From Persicaria tinctoria (lineage: Eukaryota; Streptophyta; Magnoliopsida; Caryophyllales; Polygonaceae), in the NCBI GenBank assembly GCA_037127255.1, contig JBANSL010000013.1:24709688-24773687 (forward strand): 64,000 nt of DNA. The letters run 5' to 3'. The position numbers and the translations under genes were made by a program. Below the pieces are notes generated by a model. The model was not told where the DNA came from. It was given only the letters and a program-made list of their open reading frames with translations, and ran no database searches. Shown here piece after piece: positions 55,949-64,000 of the stretch. Each line of letters starts with the position of its first letter. Positions within the stretch are counted from its first letter, which is position 1.

Positions 55949-58900
55949 CACGCGCACACGTGTGTGTACTTGTATGTGTAAAATGTTTTCCTAATTTGAG
56001 GAATGAGACAGAGAATATATTAGACGATAAAAAGCTTAAATTTTTTTTTAAAAAAAAAAAACCTTAAAATCGCCAAAATGGAACAATGTGGGAGATGCTA
56101 TAACCTTTATGAATAGAGTTAGCAAATCCCTCTTACATAAGTCATTATGGTTAGGCAACATACGGTTCTATAAAATTCACCTTGATGTTTCTCATTTAAA
56201 ATTTTCTTCTACGAGAATTTTAAAGTAATTGATAGATCATTTTCAATATCTTCTCTAAAATGTTAAAATTAATGACTTGGAGACATTTTTGGCATACACG
56301 GAGTTGGGACAAATAGGAACATATGTCCCTCCTTTCATTTGAAAAGTCATCAATATTTATTCTACTCATTGATACCTTCGTTTTGAGATATTATTAGCTT
56401 CAATCTGATACATTGTTATTATTTTTATTCTAAACGTTATTTCTAATTGTTAAGGAGATATTTAACTAATACATTTATTTGGTAAAAAAAATCTCTTTTA
56501 TAAGTTCATTCTTATAATTTAAGATATTGATTTTTTAATTAAAAAATGATGAACTTTATGAAAATTTATAAGATATATATTGTGACTTATAATATTAATT
56601 TTAAAATGATTCATCCAAATAAATATATTGTTATTATTTTTAATCTAAAAGTTTTTTTTTTCTTTCTAATTGTTATGGAGGCATTTAGTTAAAGCAATGA
56701 AAGAAAGTGTGAGTAGTCATAAAGAAAGCAATGAAAGAAATTGAAAAATTTACCTTGATGTTTCTCATTATTAAAATGGAGAATTTTTTTCTTTCATTGC
56801 CTTTTTTTTTTCTTTATTCCATGTGAAAAATGATTTATTAGAAAACTAGACCTCCCTTGATATAATTGCATGCCTATCCCGGTGAAAAAATTGGGGCAAT
56901 CAGCCAATTTATGGGAGAAAGAAAGAAAGTGTGAGTTGTAATTAATAACAATTAGTGTCAACTGTCACATGAGGGAGTTTTAAATCGCCAGGGAATAAAG
57001 GGGGGGGGGGGGGGGGGCAGGGAACCAACTTGTTGAGTGACCACCAACAAGGGAAGAAAGAAAGGAAGAAGAGAAGGGGAAAGCAACCGAGCCAAGGAAT
57101 AGCAAAGAGGGAATAAGGGAGAAGACTCTAGCCGAGTAGCGAAATCGAGACAAGGACGTACCGTCCATCAACGTCGAAGACAAAGAGACGAACAAGAAAA
57201 GAGGAGGACATTATTACAGGGACGGACCTAGGGGGGGTTGGTGTATGCTGCAGCCCACCCATTTTAACAAATAATATAGGTTCAATAATGATAATGTTGC
57301 TTGTATAGCCCAACTGGTAAGGAGTGTTGTGGAGGGGAGCTTGAAGCGCGCACGGGTTTGATTCCCAGCGCGCATTGCTTTTGACAATTTGTTTTGTCTT
57401 TCTACTGCCAATCTTTCGTTTCTTTCTTTTTATTTCTAATTTTTATTTTATATACTGGTCTTTTTTTTATTGTTTTTTTTATGATTATCTTTGATTTATT
57501 ATTGTTAATTTAAATATAGATAAAAAAATTACTTCTAATCTTTAATATTATATCTTAAATAGAAAAAATTAAAATTATATGTAAATTCAGTTTATCCAAA
57601 ATTATAATTCCGGTTCCGTGTCTGGAGGACAACAGAATGCCCAACGCACACCGAAGCTCAAAGAAAGCTCATAAAAGTAAGTACCCCATATCCTTCATGC
57701 TATAATTATTTTACGAGAAGGCATCCAACCGTTAGGCAATGTTGGGCTAGACATAGGTTTAGGGGAAGGGGTTGAAATGGAGAATTTTGATATCAATGGG
57801 TCGAAATTGGACAGTTGAACCATATGGTAAAAAAAGCTTCTTAAATTTTATATAGTTATATAGTCTTGTTTTATATAGTTATATAGAATATATTGATAGG
57901 TTATTATTATTATTATTATTATTATTGTAAAGGGTTCTTCATCTAATTTTTTGGATTCAAATAAATGAAAATGGTGAAGTTAAAAAAGTTTACTTTTGGT
58001 ATTACTTTTTCTATAAAAAAAAAAACTTTTGATATTATTAGGATGGTAAATTTTACGAATTAATTAAGCATAGAGTAACATTAAGCGGGCAAAATGTTTC
58101 TATAGAGATTTTTATTCAAGTACTGGTTTTGTGTATCCCGGATAATGTTAAATTAGCCATTGTTATTTGTTTTTTTTTTCAATTTTCAATATTTATCATT
58201 TATTCCACCTCAAATATGTTAAAAAAAAAGAAGCTTATTTTACTAAAGTCTTGATTACTCAAGTGTCCATTTTCCCTCTATTGATCTTCTTACTTCTTAT
58301 AAAGATGATTTTTACCTAGGTATTGCTTTTATATTGACCGGACAATGTTAAATTAGTCATTATTATTTTTTAATTATTTATATTTTAATATATACAATTT
58401 GACGAACAAGTGTATAAATTAAGCATTCTTTAATATGATAGAAAACAGTAAAAGAATTTTAGTGAACTCTAAAAACAATTTAAAAGGAAATGTGAAATTG
58501 TTGTGTTGCATTTTCAAATGCGGCCTTGATCACCCTTTTTATAAAGGTTGCTGAACTTATTGAACTTACAACGTCAAATTAGACGTTTTACTGCAACATT
58601 CAATTGGACGTTGTACTTCTTTAATTAGCCATGAGCTCAGTCTCCATCGTCCAAATTGATGTCGTAACAATGTTGGATTTGGCGTTGCAACGTTCAATTT
58701 AACGTTACTGTAACATCCAATTGGACATTGTACTTCTTTAGCCAAGCCCGTTCGAACCCATTGGGCTTTCAGTCTACAACGTCCAATAAGATGTTGTAAC
58801 AACGTCCGAATTTTTTTCCCAAGTGAAAATGAAGTCTCCAGTAACAACGTCAGATTAGATGTTGTTACATTGTCGGATTGAACGTTAATTTGCAACGTGT

Positions 58901-60368
58901 ATAGGGAAGACGGTAAAAAATTAGTAGAATATTTTTTTTCTAATGTTATAACTAAGAGATTCTTTTATGTTTATCAATCAATTAGCCTATTCTATATAGG
59001 TTTGAAAAATCTAATTTCGATAAACTATGGATTAGAACATACCAAAAGTAGCCCGAGTTGTTGCTGGAATATCGGTCACCAACCTGCAACCAACAATCAA
59101 ATAAAATATTAATTACGGAGTATCAAGTATGTTACAAAATTTTGGGAATTGGTATGGCATAATACTGATCTCATAACTTCTTATTCTTCCCGTCTATGAT
59201 GCAGTACTTTTTTTTCCCTAAATCAAAATATGTAGTTTTAAATTTAATTAACAAAATAAGTAATATAACATCAAAGTTTTTTGCATTGTATTATCTATGA
59301 TAATATCAAGTTAAATATAATAATTCAATTCACAAAAAAAAAAACATATATGAAATGATTAATTTGTCAAATTTTCAAATATTCATAATTTTGTTTACTC
59401 AAGTGTCAACTTAATAGAAATAATATATCACAATAAAATTATCAATAAAATAAACCTACATCTTGTAGTTTGCTTATAATATATATATATATAGTATTAA
59501 TTAACGTACCAGTGCAAGTACTCTTTCATATGAGGGTTGCTAGGACTAGGAGCATCAAGATCCACCATTATCTGCATCAAATATATTATGTTTTTGTACG
59601 AACGTGTTTTTGTCATACAACAAGATTATGAGTATATAAGAGTAATGTGCAGATTTCTTGTAAGGTGATACGATCGAGTTGTGTAACCCTTACATCATCT
59701 CCCTTAAGTGTAAGTGCAAAACACTAAGGGAGAAAATATGACTTTGAAAGGTAACTGACTATCCTGAAGGGGATGTTTAATTTGAGAAATATAGGAAGGA
59801 ATCTTATGCGGAATTTTTGGTACATAATCCGACCACATTTGCACAAGAGACCCTTTATATGGTCATCAATTTTTGTACCTTTGTTATGATCATCTATATA
59901 TTTAATTACCAATTCAGGATGTACTTTTCTTAAAACGATGTAATGTGCTGATTTATGATAATGATGAGAAAATGAATATATAATGAGCACTGGAAATAAG
60001 AAAGGACATAAACAAGGACGATGGGAATACATATTGATATATCAACACCATCAAATATGTTTCTCGAGAGATAAATACATAAACATGCTTAACATACAAA
60101 AATATTTTTATATCATTATATATACGTACATAATTAAGATAAATATATATCTGAAAAGATAGGTATGTACCAACGTATAAAAGTTTCTGAAGTCATTTCC
60201 TCCGATTTCAACATTAGGAGGCCTAATAATTTGAGAAGGTCGAAGATCAAAGCCATTGATAACTCTGGTGTTATTGTAGGATACTCTCATAGGGAGTGTC
60301 GTGATAAATGGATCTACAAGATCTCCTATTATCCGCCCCACGACCAATGGATGGTTTCCGTCCTCCAT
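52225..60368 (-). CDS. FT/TFL1-type PEBP-family gene (FT clade), 4 exons, 175 aa
   Basis: Joined exons 60171-60368, 59510-59571, 59043-59083 and 52225-52451 give one open 175-residue protein, the usual FT length. The internal exon sizes of 62 and 41 bp are those of FT/TFL1 genes, and all introns are GT-AG. Seen: [16 protein letters not shown] at the N-terminus, the pocket block [39 protein letters not shown], then NFNTREFA and [16 protein letters not shown]. Tyr84 (Arabidopsis FT Tyr85; His in TFL1) and the GGRR C-terminus favour the FT clade. FT proteins move from leaf phloem to the meristem and act with FD bZIP factors via 14-3-3 in flowering control. Odd: segment B is rewritten, Pro71 is Leu, and intron 3 is 6.6 kb. 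It could be an active paralogue, an antagonist or a recent relic. The family assignment is firm. Confidence 0.93.
52452..52689 (-). other. FT-like intron 3, segment next to exon 4
   Basis: AT-rich. Near 52675 TAAGACCATCTCCAACT resembles the end of a Harbinger-type MITE, but no partner end is seen. Confidence 0.4.
52690..54345 (+). repeat. Solo or degraded LTR of an X-related gypsy family in intron 3
   Basis: It follows the layout of the X LTR with strong divergence: an early TTTTGCATCATATTTTCG block, TATGAACTCTACACAAG, TCGAC palindromes (53150-53240, 54158-54195), TATCTATAAAAAAGGCCC as TATA near 53475, CTAGAGTTGGGGTGAGCCC near 53720, and CTGTGGACGATCCTGACTC near the end. There is no internal region or second copy. 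Ends are approximate. Confidence 0.65.
54368..55895. mobile_element. TIR transposon (about 1.5 kb) with about 120-bp inverted repeats, in intron 3
   Basis: Left TACACACCCTTAACATGTAT and right, inverted, TACACCCCTCTTAACATGTA continue as matching arms to about 54485 and 55785 (both reach GGGTCCCAC). The long arms suggest a Mutator-type non-autonomous element, but no target duplication was found. It contains a C-rich stretch with an ORF at 55311-55655. Confidence 0.65.
55311..55655 (+). other. Unidentified ORF within the TIR transposon (114 codons)
   Basis: [20 protein letters not shown]... is Ser/Pro/His-rich with no recognised domain. It may be a captured host fragment or chance in a C-rich stretch. 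Confidence 0.2.
55912..55946. repeat. (CT)n microsatellite
   Basis: About 35 bases of CT, just outside the right end of the TIR transposon. Confidence 0.9.
55947..57203. other. Intron 3 stretch with a diverged local duplication and a G run
   Basis: The block TATTGTTATTATTTTTA-TCTAAA...TTTCTAATTGTTA occurs near 56410 and 56628, and CACCTTGATGTTTCTCATT or TACCTTGATGTTTCTCATT near 56178 and 56750, pointing to an old duplication. An 18-base G run is at 57000-57017. No ORF is supported. Confidence 0.5.
57212..57624. mobile_element. Possible hAT-type element with a tRNA-like segment
   Basis: CAGGGACGGACC (57217) and, inverted at the right, CAGACACGGAACC resemble hAT ends. GAGGACAT (57204-57211) and GAGGACAA (57625-57632) look like an 8-bp duplication, leaving five unexplained bases at the left. 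At 57300-57375 A-box-like TAGCCCAACTGGT and B-box-like GGGTTTGATTCCC lie tRNA-like distances apart, but the arms do not fold as a real tRNA. Confidence 0.4.
57633..58500. other. Intron 3 AT-rich stretch
   Basis: Contains a (TTA)n run near 57901-57926. No element is recognised. Confidence 0.5.
58560..58890. repeat. Array of AACGTC-NATTN-GACGTT-type palindromes
   Basis: At least seven imperfect palindromes built on CAACGTCNAATTNGACGTTG (for example ACAACGTCAAATTAGACGTT near 58568, TTCAATTGGACGTTGTACTT near 58598, ACATCCAATTGGACATTGTA near 58713, ACAACGTCCAATAAGATGTT near 58777, AACAACGTCAGATTAGATGT near 58843). A longer direct repeat ending GTACTTCTTTA links the copies at 58620 and 58735. The ORF 58566-58895 crosses the array and is unlikely to be a gene. 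Confidence 0.75.
59043..59083 (-). CDS. FT-like gene exon 3 (41 bp)
   Basis: After acceptor TTGCAG: completes Trp87, then [13 protein letters not shown] and the first base of Gly101; donor GTATGT. The length equals the conserved 41 bp. Arg97 replaces the usual Gly. Confidence 0.93.
59510..59571 (-). CDS. FT-like gene exon 2 (62 bp)
   Basis: After acceptor [27 protein letters not shown] plus the first two bases of the Trp codon, then donor GTACGT. The length equals the conserved 62 bp of the family. It carries Tyr84 and the DLD variant of the DPD motif. Confidence 0.93.
60171..60368 (-). CDS. FT-like gene exon 1 (66 codons)
   Basis: ATG at 60368 starts [12 protein letters not shown]; the exon ends DFRNFYTL, then donor GTACAT. 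The open frame extends upstream, but this Met sits where FT proteins start. Phase 0, as in FT. Blocks [22 protein letters not shown] and [14 protein letters not shown] are family-typical. Confidence 0.93.
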
Positions 60369-61060
60369 ATCATAGGATTCACTACTTAACTTTGATAGAT
60401 CGATAGACACGATATAAGATGGTTCTAGATAAGTAAGATAACACATGCTATAGCTCTCTCTATATATACACTTGGTGAATACTTGCGAAGAATGTGTAGC
60501 TAACTTAGCTAGCATTACATACGTATGCATATATCATCAAATAAAACATGAAAGAATTGAGGTTGGCTAGAAATATTTTATTCTTTATTAACAGATTTAG
60601 GAATATAGATGCATCTCACCTTCAAATGGGATATTTCCCTTTTTGTAAAGACAGAAATAGATATGGAGTACACGTGGTCCCTCAATCTCACGTACAAATG
60701 TAATCAATTTTGTGGTGAAATCTGTCGTTAACGTTCTTCCATATCTTTTTCTCTCAAATATGTGGTTGCTTCCATTTTTTTTTTCCTTTTGTTTTTTTTA
60801 TATTATACGGAGTTGCCATATATATGTGGTTGCTTCCATCGTTCCATTTTTTTCTTTTGGTTTTTATCTTACAATATTTTTACCCTATATCCTTCGGGAT
60901 AGGATAATAATACTAATTTAAAAATATATTTTATTTTTTAATTAATTTAGTTTTTTTAATTAAATTACTATGGTCGTTTGTTTTTTAGTAGAGAATCTTT
61001 TTCAATTTAAGGTCGTATCTGATACCCTTAGAATATAGGATAGGTAAACCGTTTAAGTTA
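60369..61060 (-). promoter_or_regulatory. Upstream region of the FT-like gene
   Basis: It holds the TATA candidate and a 64-bp spaced duplication of ATATGTGGTTGCTTCCAT (60758-60775 and 60822-60839). The rest is AT-rich without recognisable elements. Confidence 0.4.
60459..60470 (-). promoter_or_regulatory. Putative TATA box of the FT-like gene
   Basis: The minus strand TGTATATATAGAGAGAG lies about 95 bases upstream of the ATG. Confidence 0.5.
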
Positions 61061-61064
61061 TGCG

Positions 61065-61505
61065 GAGTAATAGTTGGCAATGGCAATATCGGATCCGATA
61101 CGGAAATCAGATCCGACCCATTAATATTTGAACTTATATTGACTTGATTCGATTAGAAAATCTAGTGTCATTTGCAAACTGAACTATTTAGACCCAAATA
61201 AAGACTATAATTTTTTTTTGTTTTTAAACACATTAATAACGTGAATTACACATAATGAGAACTGATATGACTAAATAAATGAAATTTAATAGTCAACCAT
61301 CAAGATAAACAATTTTTTTATACATAATAAAATTAAATTTGGCCCGACCCGGTTCAATCGAAATTCTATTTTTGATCCGAACTTACCCGATCTGACCCTT
61401 GCCAACTCGAGACTCGAAAACATAATATACTCGACATTGACCGAACTCGAATGAGTATTATCTAAACTCGACCCCACCAACGTACGCACCCGATTGCCAC
61501 CTCTT
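61065..61505. repeat. MITE-like repeat with GATCCGA/CCCGA motifs
   Basis: The ends TTGGCAATGGCAATATCGG (left) and GGTGGCAATCGGGTGCG (reverse complement of the right) are loosely inverted, in the style of hAT MITEs. No clean target duplication was seen. Confidence 0.35.
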
Positions 61506-61536
61506 TATAGAATATAGAGATGCCTAGATTGTTGTA

Positions 61537-61724
61537 TGTTAGGAGTGAAAATATATCTGGTGATAGATACGTGGAGCCAATTTTTCACCCGACTTGTCAT
61601 AAAAATATTTCACCCGACGCATTATTTATCCACCTAATGTTTCACCCATCCAATCAATTAGGTGATTGGCTCGTTCATATGGTTAATCCCTTTATGTGTA
61701 TTAGGATAGATGATGTTGATAGAA

Positions 61725-61767
<43 letters not shown>

Positions 61768-61895
61768 TTTGATTATTTGTGTATATCTTCTAGATTTGGC
61801 CTCTAAGGCATATCTTGTAATCATCTTATCTATATGTACTATATCTCTCTGGGTGAATAGATCAACGGATATTTACCCAATTGTGTTATCTTTTA
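61537..61895 (+). repeat. 5' LTR of the Ale-type copia element
   Basis: About 360 bp from TGTTAGG to the primer-binding site, including a (CT)n(TA)n microsatellite at 61727-61768. The 3' end reads TTTTA rather than CA. Confidence 0.6.
61727..61768. repeat. (CT)n(TA)n microsatellite
   Basis: CT run followed by TA run inside the LTR. Confidence 0.9.
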
Positions 61896-61908
61896 TGGTA
61901 TTCAGAGC
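61896..61908 (+). other. Primer-binding site (one-base insertion)
   Basis: TGGTATTCAGAGC, the initiator-tRNA-Met site with an extra T. Confidence 0.7.
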
Positions 61909-61965
61909 AAAGACCCAATTTTTTTCTTTCCCACAAAACAAACCCTAGCCACCGTCACCTCCGCC

Positions 61966-64000
61966 ATGTCCACCGACTCCTCCTCCTCCTATGCCACCAT
62001 TGTCAAAACAGGCGGCACCACCCCCCTCCACTGTCACTGATACAATTTCTCAACACGGTCTTCAATTTTCCGTGTTCACCTACAAGCTTGACCGCACTAA
62101 CTACAACATATGGCATGCCAATTTTCTTGATACGCTGGATGCCTTCGGCCTAAAATCTCTTGTGTTGTCCAGCGATGTTCCGGATAAGGAGATCTAGATC
62201 TCGACGTCAAGTGACACTCCGACCACCATCGCTCATAATCTAGAGTACACCCAATGGAAGAAGCGCGACAAGTTCACTCTTGTCTGGACGTGCACCATCA
62301 TCTCACCTACCTTGCTTGGCTATATCGTGCGCTTTGAAACCTCCTTTTAGGCATGGACCATGATTGAACGGATGTTCTAGGCTCAGTCTCGAGCTCGCTC
62401 TATCCATCTAAAAGAGCAACTTCATTTCCTCACCAAAGGGAATCTCACCATTATTGAGTACTTTGAGAATAAAAGAGGTATCGCTGATTCCTTAGCTGAT
62501 TTTTTGTAGCTCGCGCCGTGTCCGATGAGGACTTAGTGGCTGCCACTGTTCATGGTCTTGATTCATTGTATGGTGCCTTCAAGGCTGCCATGAATCTTCG
62601 ACTGTACCCACTTCTCCCGGGTGATCTTCTTGGTGCCCTTTTGCACGATGAAGAACGTCTCCAAGATGAGTCTCGCTCTCTTGGTGCATCTCAACCTAAT
62701 GCTAACTACTATTAGTAGCGCTCTGGTCATAAACGACATACTGAGCGGAACTCTGGCCGCTCTCAACCCCAACAGTCGTCGCCCTATAAGCCCTCATCCC
62801 AGGGCAACCGTGATTACAACGACGACTCATCCGACCGTCCTCACCAGCGCTGTCTTTGCCAAATTTGTGAACAATCTGGCTACTGTGGGAAGGAGACTAC
62901 TTTAGTTGCTTAAATGTTCAAGCCTTTCCATCTCCCCGTCCATTTGGCATGCTGAATTAGAACCCACCAACTGCTTAAATGTCTTCGCCCTCTTCTATCA
63001 TTCATCCGAATTGGTATTTAGACTTAGAAGCGACAGATTATATTACCGACGATATTGTTAAGGTGTCTATTGACTCAGAATATAATGGCACAGATCAACT
63101 CTCCCTTGGAAATGGTACATCGATCTCTTTCAATTACTCACACTATTCACTCGCATATTCCCTCCTATACTCGCCCTATTAATTTGTCCAATATTCTTTT
63201 TGTTCCTCAAATGAAAAAGAGCCTTATAAGTGTGGTTAAACTAACCAAAGATAATAATATTTACCTTGTGCTTTATCCTAATTTTTATTTGTTGAAGGAC
63301 ATGCAAGGGCGAGTACTTCTCAAAGGGGTCGTTAGCTGTGGTCTGTATAGCCTTCCACCCGCTTCTTCACACTCCAAGACGACGTTGGTTGGCAAGCGCA
63401 CTACCCTGCACACTAGCACCATTGGGTGGGGCAACCAAATTACGCTACTTTTCGTCTTATGTTGAGTTTAGTTTACAAGTTTCGTCAAATGAAGCACATG
63501 TCCTGTGCTCGTCATGTGCTTTGGGTAAAGTTGTCACCTTCCTATTATTTCATCTCATGAATAAAAAATAACACCCTTTGAGTTAGTTTATTCCGATGTT
63601 TGGGGTCCTTCCCCTAAGTTATCAATCAACGGTTGTCGTTATTTTGTCTTGGTTGTGAATGACTGCATAAGGTTTACTTGGATCTATTTTATGACTCATA
63701 AATCTCAAGTATTTTATTATTTTCAATTAATTGTTTAAAAAACTGGTGCAAACTCAATTTCAGGCTACCATTAAGGCTCTTGAAATAGATTTGGGGGGGG
63801 GGGGGGGGTGTTGAATATCGCACACTCTCTACCCTTTTAATTTTCAATCTCAGGGCATCCTACACAGAGTCTCTTGCCCTCACACTCCAACACAGAATGT
63901 TATGGTCGAACGTCAGAATCGTACAATCCAAGAAAAGGTATTTACTCTATTAGTCCATTCCAAACTTTCACTTGAATTTTGGGAGCAAGCATTCCGCACC
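61966..64000 (+). pseudogene. Ale/Retrofit-type copia gag-pol, heavily mutated, partial
   Basis: ATG at 61966 (MSTDSSSSYATIVKTGG), then a frame change into 61991-62197 (QHGLQFSVFTYKLDRTNYNI). Gag continues with stops (FTLVWTCTIISPTLLGY, SRARSIHLKEQLHFLTKG, SDEDLVAATVHGLDSLYGA). A broken knuckle, CQICEQSGYC, is at about 62860. Protease has DLE for DSG (NWYLDLEATDYIT, 62979-63182). Integrase remnants include VYSDVWGP near 63590 and TPTQNVMVERQNRTIQE near 63890. A 16-base G run at 63793-63808 breaks the integrase frame. Confidence 0.8.

Larger units (their letters stand above)
61537..64000 (+). mobile_element. Ty1/copia element, Ale/Retrofit lineage, decayed (runs off the right edge)
   Basis: LTR 61537-61895 starts TGTTAGGAGTG. 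The primer-binding site is at 61896-61908. Gag, protease, pre-integrase and integrase remnants follow in order. The 3' part lies beyond the window. Confidence 0.75.

Noticed and set aside
57300..57375. A genuine tRNA gene
   Set aside because: The A and B boxes are plausible, but no acceptor stem or anticodon arm pairs properly, and it sits inside a repeat.
58566..58895. 109-codon ORF through the palindrome array
   Set aside because: The repeat-derived translation has no similarity, and the ORF lies in an intron of the FT-like gene.
52225..60368. FT-like gene as a processed or broken pseudogene
   Set aside because: All introns are present, splice sites canonical and the frame open over four exons. 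Only expression data could still show it to be silent.

Overview
This is a piece of a eudicot-type plant nuclear genome: AT-rich, with L1-type LINEs, Ty1/copia and Ty3/gypsy LTR retrotransposons, hAT, CACTA, Mutator and Harbinger-type DNA transposons, and one recognisable host gene. No rRNA, tRNA gene, CRISPR or operon structure was seen. The species cannot be named from the sequence alone.

Layout. 1-12.9 kb: a rearranged nest. A gypsy element (family X) with 1.8 kb LTRs, full of TCGA palindromes, sits in the gag of an old Sirevirus-type copia element (C0). A gag-only gypsy element (E, 5560-11307) lies at the junction. The flanks show that an inversion ran through E. 12.9-16.5 kb: a reverse-strand LINE interrupted by a hAT MITE. 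17.4-30.0 kb: one reverse-strand LINE broken by three independent insertions: a small non-autonomous LTR element (F), a CACTA element that itself holds a 5.4 kb Tork-type copia, and a 1.3 kb hAT element. 30.3-35.9 kb: a Tourist-like MITE, an internally deleted Mutator element (MULE), a possible Harbinger MITE and a SINE-like retroposon. 37.9-48.4 kb: a 9.8 kb Sirevirus-type copia element on the reverse strand with a second, truncated internal region beyond its 3' LTR. 48.5-51.3 kb: a forward LINE with a GC-rich insert. 61.5 kb to the right edge: a decayed Ale/Retrofit-type copia element.

The host gene is an FT/TFL1-type (PEBP family) gene on the reverse strand, 60368 to 52225. It has four exons with canonical splice sites, encodes 175 residues without interruption, and has a 6.6 kb third intron packed with repeats. 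Diagnostic residues place it on the FT side (Tyr84, IPATT, C-terminal NCQRE and GGRR). However, the surface loop (segment B) that separates florigens from antagonists is thoroughly rewritten, and a conserved pocket proline is leucine.

The transposon ORFs are mostly pseudogenes. The exceptions are the E gag (339 aa, open) and parts of the copia pol genes. Target-site duplications (TAAGG, CAAAA, GCTTACAT, AAAGAAATA, TAA and a 17-bp one) let the insertion order be read directly from the sequence.
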